DNA from: Campylobacter concisus
GTDB taxonomy: Bacteria; Campylobacterota; Campylobacteria; Campylobacterales; Campylobacteraceae
NCBI RefSeq assembly: GCF_003048775.2
Contig: NZ_CP049272.1
Location: 372,001-436,000 of the forward strand
Length of the DNA stretch: 64,000 nt
Reading direction: 5' to 3'
The position numbers and the translations under genes were made by a program. The stretch's first letter is position 1. Each line of letters opens with the position of its first letter. The notes below the pieces were generated by a model. The model did no database searches. It saw only the letters and a list, made by a program, of their open reading frames with translations, and was not told the origin of the DNA. Of the stretch, positions 18,416-27,611 are shown piece after piece.

Positions 18416-19105
18416 ATGCAAAATGCACTAGAATTAAAAAATATTTGTAAAATTTTTGGCGATGTTAAAGCACTTGATGATATAAATTTTGAGGTTAAAA
18501 AAGGTGAGTGGGTCAGCGTCATGGGACCAAGTGGTAGTGGTAAGAGTACGCTTGTAAATATCCTTTCTCTAATGGATACTCCAAGTAGTGGCACTTATAT
18601 GCTCGGTGGCGATGATGCGAGCAATCTAAATGCTGATGATACACTTAAATTTAGACGTGAAAAGATCGGTCTTATTTTTCAGCAGTTTCACTTAGTGCCA
18701 TATCTTAGCGCACTTGAAAATGTAATGATTGCTCAGTACTATCACAGCTCAGTTGATGAAGAGGACGCTAAAAAGGCACTTGAGGCAGTTGGTCTTTCTC
18801 ACAGGCTAACACACAGACCAAGTCAGCTAAGTGGTGGTGAGCAACAACGTCTTTGTATCGCACGCTCGCTCATAAATGATCCTGAAATTTTAATAGCAGA
18901 TGAGCCAACTGGTAACCTTGATGAAGCAAATGAAAGAGTTATACTTGATCTATTTTGCAAGCTAAGAAAAGATGGCAAGACGATACTTCTAGTAACTCAC
19001 AACCCTGATCTTGGCGAGTATGGCGATAAGATCGTATATCTAAGACACGGCAAATTAGAGAAAATTCGCACTATTGAAAACCCAAAGGTGCCAAATGAGA
19101 TATAA
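18416..19105 (+). CDS. ABC transporter ATPase, LolD/MacB class
   Basis: A 229-aa ATP-binding subunit with Walker A GPSGSGKST, Q-loop IFQQFHLVPYLSALENV, signature LSGGEQQRL, Walker B ILIADEPTG and H-loop LVTHNP. AGAGGAG precedes the ATG. It powers the two permeases encoded upstream. The transported substrate in this iron-linked system is unknown. Confidence 0.93.
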   Translation: MQNALELKNICKIFGDVKALDDINFEVKKGEWVSVMGPSGSGKSTLVNILSLMDTPSSGTYMLGGDDASNLNADDTLKFRREKIGLIFQQFHLVPYLSALENVMIAQYYHSSVDEEDAKKALEAVGLSHRLTHRPSQLSGGEQQRLCIARSLINDPEILIADEPTGNLDEANERVILDLFCKLRKDGKTILLVTHNPDLGEYGDKIVYLRHGKLEKIRTIENPKVPNEI

Positions 19106-19589
19106 AATTTTATTTTTATGTCTAGTCTCAGCTCTAGTTATGGGCTGCGTCAAGCAGTATGAAAAGCATCATATCACGCTAAATGACTCAAGTGGCATTG
19201 ATACGCAGTTTTTTCCAACGGAAAAGAGGCTAAAGATAGGCGATAAGCCATATATGCTATTTTTCTTTGGCACTGACTGCGGAGTATGCAAGGCCGCTAT
19301 ACCTGATCTAAATACGCTTGAAAAAGAGTATGGTAAAGAGGTTCAATTTATTGGTGTTTTAGGGCCTAGCAAGGGTTTTGATAAAGATATTGAGCTTTTA
19401 AAAGAGCACAACATTACATTTAAAACTACGAGCGACAAGGTTTCAGTTGATTACTTTAGCAAGGCAGTTGGCGGCGTTATGGGCGTGCCAGTTATCTATT
19501 TTTTTGATAAAGATGGTAAGATGCGATCAAAATTTATCGGTCTTACACCAAAAAGTGTGCTTGAAGGTGCTATAAGATCGCTCTTATAG
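19095..19589 (+). CDS. Thioredoxin-like lipoprotein of the iron-uptake cluster
   Basis: A 164-aa TlpA-like protein. The N-terminus MRYKILFLCLVSALVMGC is a lipoprotein signal with Cys at the cleavage site. The thioredoxin active site is FFGTDCGVCKAAIPDL (CGVC), with a later cis-proline GVPVIYFFDKDGK. I chose ATG 19095 over the longer frame because the lipobox and an AAAGGTG site fit it. It overlaps the ATPase gene by 11 bases. C. jejuni has two thioredoxins here (Cj1664/Cj1665); this window shows one. Confidence 0.85.
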   Translation: MRYKILFLCLVSALVMGCVKQYEKHHITLNDSSGIDTQFFPTEKRLKIGDKPYMLFFFGTDCGVCKAAIPDLNTLEKEYGKEVQFIGVLGPSKGFDKDIELLKEHNITFKTTSDKVSVDYFSKAVGGVMGVPVIYFFDKDGKMRSKFIGLTPKSVLEGAIRSLL

Positions 19590-19597
19590 GAGTGAAG

Positions 19598-20179
19598 ATG
19601 AGGAATTTCTTTTTATTTGTCTTGGCGTTATTTTTTGTCGGATGTGCTAGTAGCACGCCAAATATCTCGGTAAAAACGAGCGATCCGATATTTTTTACGC
19701 TTGGTGAAGCAAACAAAAGCGTCTATGTAAATTTTAAAAATAGCGCGACTGGACAAGATGTAAATGCTCAAATTTTAAGCGAATTTGCAAAGGCTGGCTT
19801 TAGAAATGAGCCAAATATCAAAAATGCTGACTTCATCATCCTTGGCGACGTGCAAAGCTTTTCTAGGACAACCAAAAGAGATCCTAGATTTTCAATGGGT
19901 ATGGGATATGGCTTTGGCAGACCAAGTTTTGGCTTTGGCTACTCGATGTTTTTCCCATTTGGTTATGATGATTATGATGACGACTTTAGCACAAACAGCT
20001 ATGCTTACTACATGCAAGTAAGCGTACTAGTGCGTCCAAGAGATGGTGGCGAGAAAGCGACAAATATCTCGCTCATGCAAGCTGGCAATGTCTACTCGCC
20101 AAGCTATATCTGGCCATTTTTCAAAGAGCGCCTAGCAAAACAGATCGTCGGCTTTTTCTATAATGTCTCACAAAAGTAG
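19598..20179 (+). CDS. TraT-like outer-membrane lipoprotein
   Basis: A 193-aa protein with a lipobox (LALFFVGCASS). The body shows VYVNFKNSATGQDVNAQI followed by an EFAKAGF block and a glycine/aromatic stretch (GMGYGFGRPSFGFGYSMFF) in the middle. That order resembles TraT complement-resistance lipoproteins; the assignment rests on pattern only. The ATG at 19598 is preferred because AGGAG sits 5 bases upstream. It is the last gene of the run that starts at FTR1. Confidence 0.55.
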   Translation: MRNFFLFVLALFFVGCASSTPNISVKTSDPIFFTLGEANKSVYVNFKNSATGQDVNAQILSEFAKAGFRNEPNIKNADFIILGDVQSFSRTTKRDPRFSMGMGYGFGRPSFGFGYSMFFPFGYDDYDDDFSTNSYAYYMQVSVLVRPRDGGEKATNISLMQAGNVYSPSYIWPFFKERLAKQIVGFFYNVSQK

Positions 20180-20209
20180 GTGGAAGTTAGTAAATTTAAA
20201 AGGATTTAA

Positions 20210-21462
20210 ATGCTAGTTGATGGAAGCTATGAAATTTTATCTTGTGATGATGTCGAGCTTGGTATAAAAAGAAGCTCTACTTTATCATTTTATGCCTGTT
20301 ATGACAATGTTAAAGAGGCAAAAGCGCTTTTGGTTATCATCCCTGGGCTTGGAGAGGACTCTGACTCTAGTTATAGGACTCATCTCATGCGAACCATGGC
20401 AGAGTCTTATGATGTGGCGTGCATTAGTGTGGATTATCACTGTATAGGCAACCGCCCGCAGCTTGGAGCTAAATTTGGGCTTGATGATATAGACTGCGCT
20501 ATCTTAACAAAAGAGCTAGCAAGTATAGGTATAAATTTACCAATTGACCTAAAGAGTATTGATTGCCACGAGAAAGTCGATGCATTGCTTAAATTTCTTA
20601 GTCAAGAGATCACGCTGCGAAAAGAGAGCGGGGTTTTGCCAGATGATTTTAAGCTAAAAGCTAGCATTACTATGGTGCCAACTAAAAACGAATACCAAAA
20701 TTTTTGTGTTATGCAAGCAATGGATGTGCTAAATGCTGTGCTTTATACAAAAAATATATAAATAGTGCCAAATTTGAGCATCTACCTGTCATAATGGTAG
20801 GTAGCTCACACGGCGGATATTTGGCGCATATGTGTGCTAAGTTTGCCCCGTGGCTAGTTGATGCCGTGATAGATAATAGCTCTTACGCTATATTCTTATG
20901 GCGTCTTATTGGTTTTGGCAAAGAGATCGATTTTACTAGTTATCCTTGTTTTGGCACTGGCACTTTGTATCAAAATTTGTTTCTTTATTTTTTTGATAAG
21001 ACCTACTGGACGCTTAATGAAAAGTCGCCTAACTATTTTATCGACGCTAGAGAAGAGATAAGAAATATCTTAAATTTAGATCATTTAAATGTTCAAAGCG
21101 GTTATAAAAAGCCAATTTACGTGAGCTATCACTGCATTTTTGATGAAGAAACAGCCCCAGCAAAGGATAAAACCGAGCTTTACGAGGCTCTTAAAAAGCT
21201 TAAATTTGACGCAACACTTCATATGATAAAAGATGAGAGCGAGGTTGATGGCAAATTTATAAAGTCTCTAACTCACGGCATGGGGATGTCTTATAAACTG
21301 CTTTTGCAAAGAGAGCTGCCTAGCGTTATGAAGAAAATCTTGTCTAAAAAAGATAAAAAAGATAAGAACAATGAAAGATGCATAGAGTATAAGTGCGGTG
21401 ATTTGCTTTATAAATTTAGTGAAGCCTCAGATCAGATAAGGCTTGAGGTTGCTAATATTTAA
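20210..21462 (+). pseudogene. DUF2920 family protein, frameshifted at an A-tract
   Basis: Two overlapping frames together make one protein of about 417 aa. The first (20210-20761) has an alpha/beta-hydrolase-like start (ALLVIIPGLGEDSDSSYRTH). The second frame carries VGSSHGGYLAHMCAKFAPW, a nucleophile-elbow-like motif, and the rest. One added A in the run of six A at 20749-20754 would join them as TKKYINSAKFE. In C. jejuni the DUF2920 family lies in flagellar glycosylation regions (Cj1305c/Cj1310c type) and varies by slipped-strand changes. Here it may be phase-off, dead, or a sequencing error. Confidence 0.75.
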
Positions 21463-21481
21463 ATTTAGAGCCGTTTTTATC

Positions 21482-21516
21482 TAAAGCTAGAGGCTAAATT
21501 TAAGCTCCTAGCTTTA
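21482..21516. terminator. Bidirectional terminator between DUF2920 and pflB
   Basis: TAAAGCTAG at 21482 and CTAGCTTTA ending at 21516 form the outer stem, with partial inner pairing (GGCT/AGCT). It lies between convergent genes. Confidence 0.65.
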
Positions 21517-21523
21517 AATATCT

Positions 21524-23890
21524 TTAGTTATCTATCATAAAATCATAAAATTCGTTGTTATATCCGACGTTTCCTATCTTGCTGTATTGTATAAGAGCTG
21601 CTTTTATGTTATCAATTTGCTGATACATAAAGCCAAGAGCAGCTCTGTTTTCAACAGCGCTTGGATCATTTAGCTTTGTTAGCTCCAAAAGTGCGATCGC
21701 ATTTGTTATTTTGTTTGCTCCAGTGGCTGCCACAGAGGCCAAAAAGAGCGTTCCAGCGTCATTTATCTTAAACTCATCTATAACCTCATTATAAAGCTTA
21801 AAACTCTCGTCAAAGTCGTTTGTAAAGATATCCACATATGCCAAAGTCTGGATCAAATTTGTATTCTTTGGCGCACTCTTTAGCTCCGCTCTTAGTTTGT
21901 CGCGCTCCCTTGTTAGCAAGCCTGAGATCTGAAGTAGCTTGATGTACTGCTTTTTGATGATATCAGCGCCGTGATAAAAGGCATTCGAGTCGAGATTTTT
22001 ATCGTTAAAGTAAATTTGTATCGCTTTTGCGTACTCTTTGATGTTTTGATCTTTGTTTTTAGAGATGAAATTTAAGATATTTGCGATGATATCGTTTGGT
22101 AAGATTTTCATGAGCTCATCAGCTTTTTTTGACATTAGCTCATCGTTGTTTGAAATTTTAGCGGTGATGATATCAAAGGCTAAATTTAGCGTCGTAGGCT
22201 CTTTTGGCTCTTCAAGCCACCTTATCATCGCACTTTGGTTGCCGCTAATCAGGCTTAGAAGCGAGGCATATAAATTTACAGGCTTTAAACTCTTGTCGTT
22301 TTCTAAATTTTCGCCGATCTCTTCAATGAGTTTTGGGTTTAAATTTCTATTTATATCTAGACAAATCGCCCCAAAAATACCTGCAAGATGGTTATTTACA
22401 TCTTGGTGATAGCTTGCTATGAAGTGCTTTGCTGCAAGGCTAAAATTTCCAAGCTGAGCATAACTTAGGGCGAGGTTGTATTGTAAGATAGAGTGATTTG
22501 GATAAGTGCTGGCTAGCTCTTCAAACTCTTTATTTGCTTCTTTTAAGCGGTAGCTTAGTGCTTTTGCAATAGCTTCGCTAAGTTTTGCATTTACTTTTGA
22601 AGCAGCCGCACTTTGGCTAAGATAGTCGTTTGCTGCTGAAGTATCGTCTAAAAAGACGCTAACACCGCCTTTTCTTATCTGCTCGATACTCTGTTTTGCA
22701 TCAAAGACCTTGTAAGGTGCGAAGTAAAAAAGGGTCTCATAGCGCCTTGTTCTATCAAAAAACATATCGTCGCTAAAGTGTGCCTGAGCTAGGCTGACAT
22801 CAAAAAGATCAGGCTTTAGCATCGTTTTTATCTTGTAAATTTTGCTTGGCAAAGAAGCATTGTAGTCGTAAACATCTTTGATAAATGCTGCTGCATCGCC
22901 ATAGTCAGAAGTTTTTAGATCAATTAGCGCCTCAGTCATCTTGATAAGATCGATATTTGGCGTATTTTTAGAAGCTTTTGTTAAATAATCCCTTGCCTTG
23001 TCATATTTGCCAAGTCTTGCATAGAGCTGTGCTAGCGTGAAGTCGGCCTTAAATGCCTTTTGCCCTTCAAGCTTAGCTATTGCTTTCTCATCATCTCCAA
23101 GAAGTGATAAAATTTTTGCACTTAAATACGCATATTCGTTTTTATAATCTGCGGTATTTGGATGAGAAAGTGCTTGAAGCGCCTCGTAATAGTTGCCTTT
23201 ATAGTAGCTTATAAGCGCGTAGTAATAGCTATAAAGTGGCGAGTTATTTTCATACTGCAAAAATGAGTCAGCAAGTCCTATATAGTAGTTAAAATTTTTA
23301 GTGTTATTTAGCTCAAGTGAGCAAACAGCAGCGTTTATGGCACTAACCGCCGTGTTTTCTCTATCGGTTATGGCTTTATTAAAAGATATGATCGCCTCAT
23401 CACATCTTTCTTGTTTCATCTGCGAAACGCCGAGGTTGTAGTTTGAGAGAGACTGGTTATAAACAGCTATGTTTTCATAAATTTTTAACGCTTCAAATTT
23501 ATTGCCACGCTCGTAGAGCTGATTGGCCTTATTTATCATCTCATCGATCTTTGAAGCGCCAAAATTTTGCGTTTGGTAGTTGTTTTCTATATTTTTTACG
23601 ATACTTGCAGTATCTATGTTCTCTTTTTTGACTTTCTTTAGCAAGACAACTAGCAAAACCACTATCAAGATGATAAGTACTAGAGCGACCACGCCTGCTA
23701 TTATAAAGAGCTTTTTATTGCTCTTTTTTACAGGGATTGGCTCTGGGATGCTCTCATCTTGTAGAACACCCTCACTTGCGATACTCTCAAGTGAGACGAT
23801 CTCTTCAGGTGCCTCGGCTTTTGCCTCTTCAGGCGCTTGCTCTGCTTGCTCGCCAGGTGGTTTTAAAACTACAACCTCTTCTTCAGCCAC
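21524..23890 (-). CDS. pflB: PflB, TPR protein of the flagellar motor
   Basis: A 788-aa inner-membrane protein: an acidic Pro/Glu-rich cytoplasmic N-terminus, a single very hydrophobic helix (KLFIIAGVVALVLIILIVVLLVVLL shortened here to its core at about residues 60-85), then a long periplasmic TPR array. In C. jejuni the gene beside serS (Cj0390) is pflB, a scaffold of the medial disk needed for motor function. Gene order and layout both agree. The start is GTG overlapping the serS stop (TAGTGG). Some TPR-like helices are plain (NYNLGVSQMKQERCDEAIIS and others). Confidence 0.85.
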   Translation of the reverse strand: MAEEEVVVLKPPGEQAEQAPEEAKAEAPEEIVSLESIASEGVLQDESIPEPIPVKKSNKKLFIIAGVVALVLIILIVVLLVVLLKKVKKENIDTASIVKNIENNYQTQNFGASKIDEMINKANQLYERGNKFEALKIYENIAVYNQSLSNYNLGVSQMKQERCDEAIISFNKAITDRENTAVSAINAAVCSLELNNTKNFNYYIGLADSFLQYENNSPLYSYYYALISYYKGNYYEALQALSHPNTADYKNEYAYLSAKILSLLGDDEKAIAKLEGQKAFKADFTLAQLYARLGKYDKARDYLTKASKNTPNIDLIKMTEALIDLKTSDYGDAAAFIKDVYDYNASLPSKIYKIKTMLKPDLFDVSLAQAHFSDDMFFDRTRRYETLFYFAPYKVFDAKQSIEQIRKGGVSVFLDDTSAANDYLSQSAAASKVNAKLSEAIAKALSYRLKEANKEFEELASTYPNHSILQYNLALSYAQLGNFSLAAKHFIASYHQDVNNHLAGIFGAICLDINRNLNPKLIEEIGENLENDKSLKPVNLYASLLSLISGNQSAMIRWLEEPKEPTTLNLAFDIITAKISNNDELMSKKADELMKILPNDIIANILNFISKNKDQNIKEYAKAIQIYFNDKNLDSNAFYHGADIIKKQYIKLLQISGLLTRERDKLRAELKSAPKNTNLIQTLAYVDIFTNDFDESFKLYNEVIDEFKINDAGTLFLASVAATGANKITNAIALLELTKLNDPSAVENRAALGFMYQQIDNIKAALIQYSKIGNVGYNNEFYDFMIDN

Positions 23891-25134
23891 TACATATACC
23901 TTTTAAGAACTTCTGGAATTTCGATAGTGCCATCTACTTTTTGGTAGTTTTCCATGATAGCAATAAGAGTCCTACCAACAGCTAGACTCGAGCCATTTAG
24001 CGTATTTACAAGCATATTTTTCTTGCCATCTTTAAAGCGAATTTTTGCACGCCTTGCTTGAAAATCACGAGTATTGGAAATAGAGCTAATCTCTCTATAT
24101 TTACCTTGACCAGGTAACCAAACCTCAAGGTCTATCGTCTTTGCCGCGCTAAAGCCAAGATCGCCACTGCAAAGAAGCATATGGCGGTGAGGAAGTCCAA
24201 GGCTAGTTAGTAGATCGCTTGCGCACGATACCATCTCATTTAGCACATCTTCGCTTTGATCAGGCTTTGTGATGCTTACCAGCTCGACCTTTTCAAACTG
24301 GTGCTGGCGGATCATACCTCTAGTGTCACGTCCTGCTGAGCCTGCCTCTTGGCGGAAGCATGCTGAGTAGCAAGTCATCTTTATAGGAAGCTGCTCAGCT
24401 TCAATGATCGTGTCATTGTATAAATTTGTCACAGGCACTTCGCTAGTTGGGATGAGGTAGAGATCCTCGTCGCGTACTTTGTAAAGATCCTCTTCAAATT
24501 TAGGCAGCTGACCAGTGCCAAAAAGTGTGTTTGAGCTTACTAGATAAGGGACATTTACAAGCTCAAAGCCACGTGAGCTATTAAAGTCGATCATGTAATT
24601 AACAAGCGCTCTACTAAGTCTTGCTCCCATGCCACGAAGCACGGTAAAGCGAGATCCTGAAAGCTTTGCGCCCCTTTCAAAGTCAAGCCAGCCAAGACTC
24701 TCACCTAACTCCCAGTGCTCTTTTGGTGTAAAGCTAAATTTAGTTGGCTCAAGCACCGTTTTTATGCAGACATTATCGTCCTCGTCCTTGCCAAATGGCA
24801 CGTCATCATCGGTGATATTTGGCACGTTAAATGAAATTTGCTCAAGCTTTTCTTCATATTGTTTAACGATCTCATCAGCATCAGCAAGTGCGGCTTTGTT
24901 TAAATTTAGCTCATTTTTAAGCTCACTTACGTCTTCACCGGCTCTTGCCTTTATGCCAAGCTCTTTACTCTTTGCGTTTTGGATCGCTTGGAAATTTTCA
25001 AGTGCTTTTCTCTTTTGCTTTAGCTCGTTAAAAGTTTGTAAAAGCTCGTCAAGTAGCCCAGCTTTTACATTTTTGCCCTCAAGTTTTTTTACAAATTCAT
25101 CGTAATTTGTCTCGAGTAGTTTTAAATTTATCAT
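23890..25134 (-). CDS. serS: Seryl-tRNA synthetase
   Basis: A class II synthetase of 414 aa: N-terminal coiled-coil arm (to about residue 110), then the catalytic core with motif 2 region [37 protein letters not shown] and motif 3 [17 protein letters not shown]. It charges tRNA-Ser and also tRNA(Sec), so it supplies the substrate for SelA. It lies directly upstream of pflB with overlapping stop and start. Confidence 0.97.
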   Translation of the reverse strand: MINLKLLETNYDEFVKKLEGKNVKAGLLDELLQTFNELKQKRKALENFQAIQNAKSKELGIKARAGEDVSELKNELNLNKAALADADEIVKQYEEKLEQISFNVPNITDDDVPFGKDEDDNVCIKTVLEPTKFSFTPKEHWELGESLGWLDFERGAKLSGSRFTVLRGMGARLSRALVNYMIDFNSSRGFELVNVPYLVSSNTLFGTGQLPKFEEDLYKVRDEDLYLIPTSEVPVTNLYNDTIIEAEQLPIKMTCYSACFRQEAGSAGRDTRGMIRQHQFEKVELVSITKPDQSEDVLNEMVSCASDLLTSLGLPHRHMLLCSGDLGFSAAKTIDLEVWLPGQGKYREISSISNTRDFQARRAKIRFKDGKKNMLVNTLNGSSLAVGRTLIAIMENYQKVDGTIEIPEVLKRYM

Positions 25135-25143
25135 TCCGTATCC

Positions 25144-25584
25144 TTAAACCATAAACATAACTTTTGCAAAAAGTACGATAAAAACTGCCGCTGTTAGCGC
25201 AAATGGGTGAATGTTGCCAAGTGGGCTAGGACGTTTAAATATAAATTTGCAGCTCAAATTTGTTATAACCGCAGCTACGATTAGCATCGCTAAGAAAAAT
25301 TTGATCATAAAAATGATTTGTAAATTTGTCTCAAAGTAGCCTCCAGCCTTTGATCCGACCCAGTTACTCATCATCATGCCTCCAGTTAATACCAAAAGCA
25401 AGATACAAAGTGGCATTATCTTAATGGCAACTGAACCGATAGCTTGTTTTGCCTTTTGAGCAAGCTCAGGTGGCATTTTTTTACAAGCTGCCTTAAAAAT
25501 GATTACATCAAAAAAGAGGTAACCAACAAAGATGATTGCACAAAAAAGATGAACTATCTGTGCGTATGGATATAAATTTTGCAT
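25144..25584 (-). CDS. Small four-helix membrane protein (CopD-like)
   Basis: A 146-aa protein with four hydrophobic helices. His residues occur near helix ends (QIVHLFCAIIFVGYLFFD at the N-terminus and GNIHPFALTAAVFIVLF at the C-terminus), a pattern seen in CopD/heme-handling membrane domains. It lies between trpS and serS, 12 and 9 bases from its neighbours, so it is cotranscribed. Function unknown; the CopD resemblance is weak. Confidence 0.6.
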   Translation of the reverse strand: MQNLYPYAQIVHLFCAIIFVGYLFFDVIIFKAACKKMPPELAQKAKQAIGSVAIKIMPLCILLLVLTGGMMMSNWVGSKAGGYFETNLQIIFMIKFFLAMLIVAAVITNLSCKFIFKRPSPLGNIHPFALTAAVFIVLFAKVMFMV

Positions 25585-25596
25585 ATTTTTCCTTTA

Positions 25597-26559
25597 TTAA
25601 TAAATTCCGACTGCTTCACGAACTTTTTTTATTGTTGTTTGAGCAACATTACTTGCCTTTTTGGCTCCTATTTCTAAAATTCCAGACACTTCGTCAGGAT
25701 TATTTTGATAATGCTCAAATTTCTCTCTCGCATCTTTAAAATAGTCCCAAATAAGATCATTTAGATAAGCTTTAAAGTGCCCATGACCCTCGCCACCACG
25801 CTCATATCTAGCTTGAAGCTCTTTTTGCCCACTCTCGTCTAAGAAAAGTTTGGCGATATTATAGACGTTGCAGTTTTGCCACTGTTTTGGCTCTTCAAGC
25901 GGTGTGCCGTCTGTCACGATGCTAGAAATTTGCTTTTTAAGCGTCTTGGCGTCTGCGAAAATATCGATCGTGTTGCCGTAGCTTTTGCTCATCTTTTCGC
26001 CGTTTGTGCCAGGTACAGTGGCGACATTTTCATCGATCTTTGCCTCAGGCAATGTAAAAATTTCTCCATGCTCGTTGTTAAATTTTATCGCGATATCACG
26101 CGCGATCTCTACGTGCTGGATCTGGTCTTTGCCCACAGGTACGACCTGCGCATTATAAAGCAAAATGTCAGCTGCCATCAAAACTGGATAGCTAAAGAGT
26201 CCGTGGTGCGAACTAAGACCTTTTGCGACTTTATCTTTATAGCTGTGCGCGCGTTCAAGAAGCCCCATAGGCGTATGCTGGCTTAGCACCCAGTAAAGCT
26301 CAAGCACGTCTTTAACGTCACTTTGCACCCAAAATATGCTTTTATTTGGATCGATCCCAAGTGCTAAAAACGCACACGCAGCCTCAAAAGTGTTTTGTTT
26401 TAGGGCTTTGGCCTCGCTAAGGCTTGTCATCGCGTGGTAGTTTGCTATAAACATAAACATCTCGTTTTGCTCTTGCATATCAACCATCTGCTTTATCGAG
26501 GCAAAATAGTTGCCAAGGTGTAGTTTGCCGGAGGGTTGGAGGCCGGTTAATACTCTCAT
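25597..26559 (-). CDS. trpS: Tryptophanyl-tRNA synthetase
   Basis: A class I synthetase of 320 aa. The N-terminal MRVLTGLQPSGKLHLGNYF holds the HIGH-like signature and GEKMSKSYGNTI is the KMSKS motif. AAGGATAAG precedes the ATG. It is first in the minus-strand run trpS - membrane protein - serS - pflB. Confidence 0.97.
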   Translation of the reverse strand: MRVLTGLQPSGKLHLGNYFASIKQMVDMQEQNEMFMFIANYHAMTSLSEAKALKQNTFEAACAFLALGIDPNKSIFWVQSDVKDVLELYWVLSQHTPMGLLERAHSYKDKVAKGLSSHHGLFSYPVLMAADILLYNAQVVPVGKDQIQHVEIARDIAIKFNNEHGEIFTLPEAKIDENVATVPGTNGEKMSKSYGNTIDIFADAKTLKKQISSIVTDGTPLEEPKQWQNCNVYNIAKLFLDESGQKELQARYERGGEGHGHFKAYLNDLIWDYFKDAREKFEHYQNNPDEVSGILEIGAKKASNVAQTTIKKVREAVGIY

Positions 26560-27089
26560 CTTATCCTTTCAAATTTTGGCTTTTTCTCGTGAGCGCTTTT
26601 GATAGAGATTTGAAATTTTAAGCTTTCGGCAGACTATGTGTCTAGCCTCGGCTTAAAATTTCTACACAACTATCAAAATTATCTCGCGATACTTCGCCAA
26701 AATGCTTTTTAAATTTTAACGTTACATTAGAGTTTTTGTATCTAATCTAATCTTAAAATTTAACTAGCAGACCATGCGTCTAGCCTTCGCTAAAAAACAA
26801 AATTTTGCCTTGCCTAAACAAAATTCTTTACCAAAAGCTTTTAAATTTTAACATCACGTTAGACTTTTTAGTCTAGCTTAATCTTAAAATTTTTATCACA
26901 CAACTCTCGTCGCTTTAGCGTTGCGAATAAAGTGAAGCAAAAAATCATCTTACGATACTTTGCCAAAATTTCTAACTACAAAACGTTAAATTTAGCTCAA
27001 AGACTCGAAATTTCAACACCACGCCAGATAGCCATCTAGCCTGATCTTAAAAATTTATCGTTGCAAGCAGCAATCACGCTACTTTACAA
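26560..27089. repeat. Cluster of degenerate hairpin-forming repeats between aroK and trpS
   Basis: This 530-base stretch has no gene. A motif TAGACTnnnnnTCTAGCCTnnTCTTAAAATTT recurs with changes at about 26630, 26728, 26769, 26858 and 27023; the 26858 copy has a perfect TAGACT/AGTCTA hairpin. A second block, CGATACTTCGCCAAAA followed by TTTTAAATTTTAACnTnA, precedes some copies (about 26688, 26829, 26952). Unit length is irregular (about 90-170 bases). Related blocks TATCAAAATTATCTCGCGAT and AAAATCATCTTACGAT also recur. No tRNA, promoter or CRISPR pattern was found. Confidence 0.6.
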
Positions 27090-27611
27090 CTAAATTTTTA
27101 AAAGCATCCTTATTTCTTTTACGATCTGCTTTGGAGTTTTACCCTCGACTTCAACGATGTAATCAGCCTTTTTCTCATAAAGCTCCTCGCGCTCCAGATG
27201 CAATGCCTCAGCTCTTTTTAGATCACTTAAAAGCGGACGTTTGGCGAGCTTTTTCTCGCTATTTTTGCTATTTTTTAGTCTTTGCATGATCGCATTAAAA
27301 CTAGCTTTTAGATAGATCACGGTGCCAATTTTCTTTAAATTTTTAACCTTGGCAAAGCCTCCACCTGTCGAGATGATTGCATTTTTGACATTTGTGGCTA
27401 GAAATTTGGCAAGGTCTTTTTCAAGCTGTCTAAAATGCTCTTCTCCAAATTCATCAAAGATAGCTTTTATCTTCATATTTTGTGAGCTCTCTAGCAGGTC
27501 GTCGCAGTCAAGATTCATCGTCTTTAGTGCCTTGCTTAGCGCCCTTGCAGTCGTGCCCTTGCCAACGCCCATAAACCCTATCAAAACGATATTATTGTTC
27601 TTTGTTTTCAT
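27090..27611 (-). CDS. aroK: Shikimate kinase
   Basis: Phosphorylates shikimate in aromatic amino acid/chorismate synthesis. It has the P-loop [14 protein letters not shown], the shikimate-binding NLDCDDLLE (Asp pair), FRQLEKDL and the STGGG motif. From ATG 27611 (GGAGAG before it) it is 173 aa, normal for AroK. It overlaps the end of der by 20 bases. Chorismate also feeds MqnA. Confidence 0.95.
   Translation of the reverse strand: MKTKNNNIVLIGFMGVGKGTTARALSKALKTMNLDCDDLLESSQNMKIKAIFDEFGEEHFRQLEKDLAKFLATNVKNAIISTGGGFAKVKNLKKIGTVIYLKASFNAIMQRLKNSKNSEKKLAKRPLLSDLKRAEALHLEREELYEKKADYIVEVEGKTPKQIVKEIRMLLKI

Noticed and set aside
26560-27089. CRISPR array
   Set aside because: The repeats are degenerate, the spacing is irregular, and there are no cas genes nearby.
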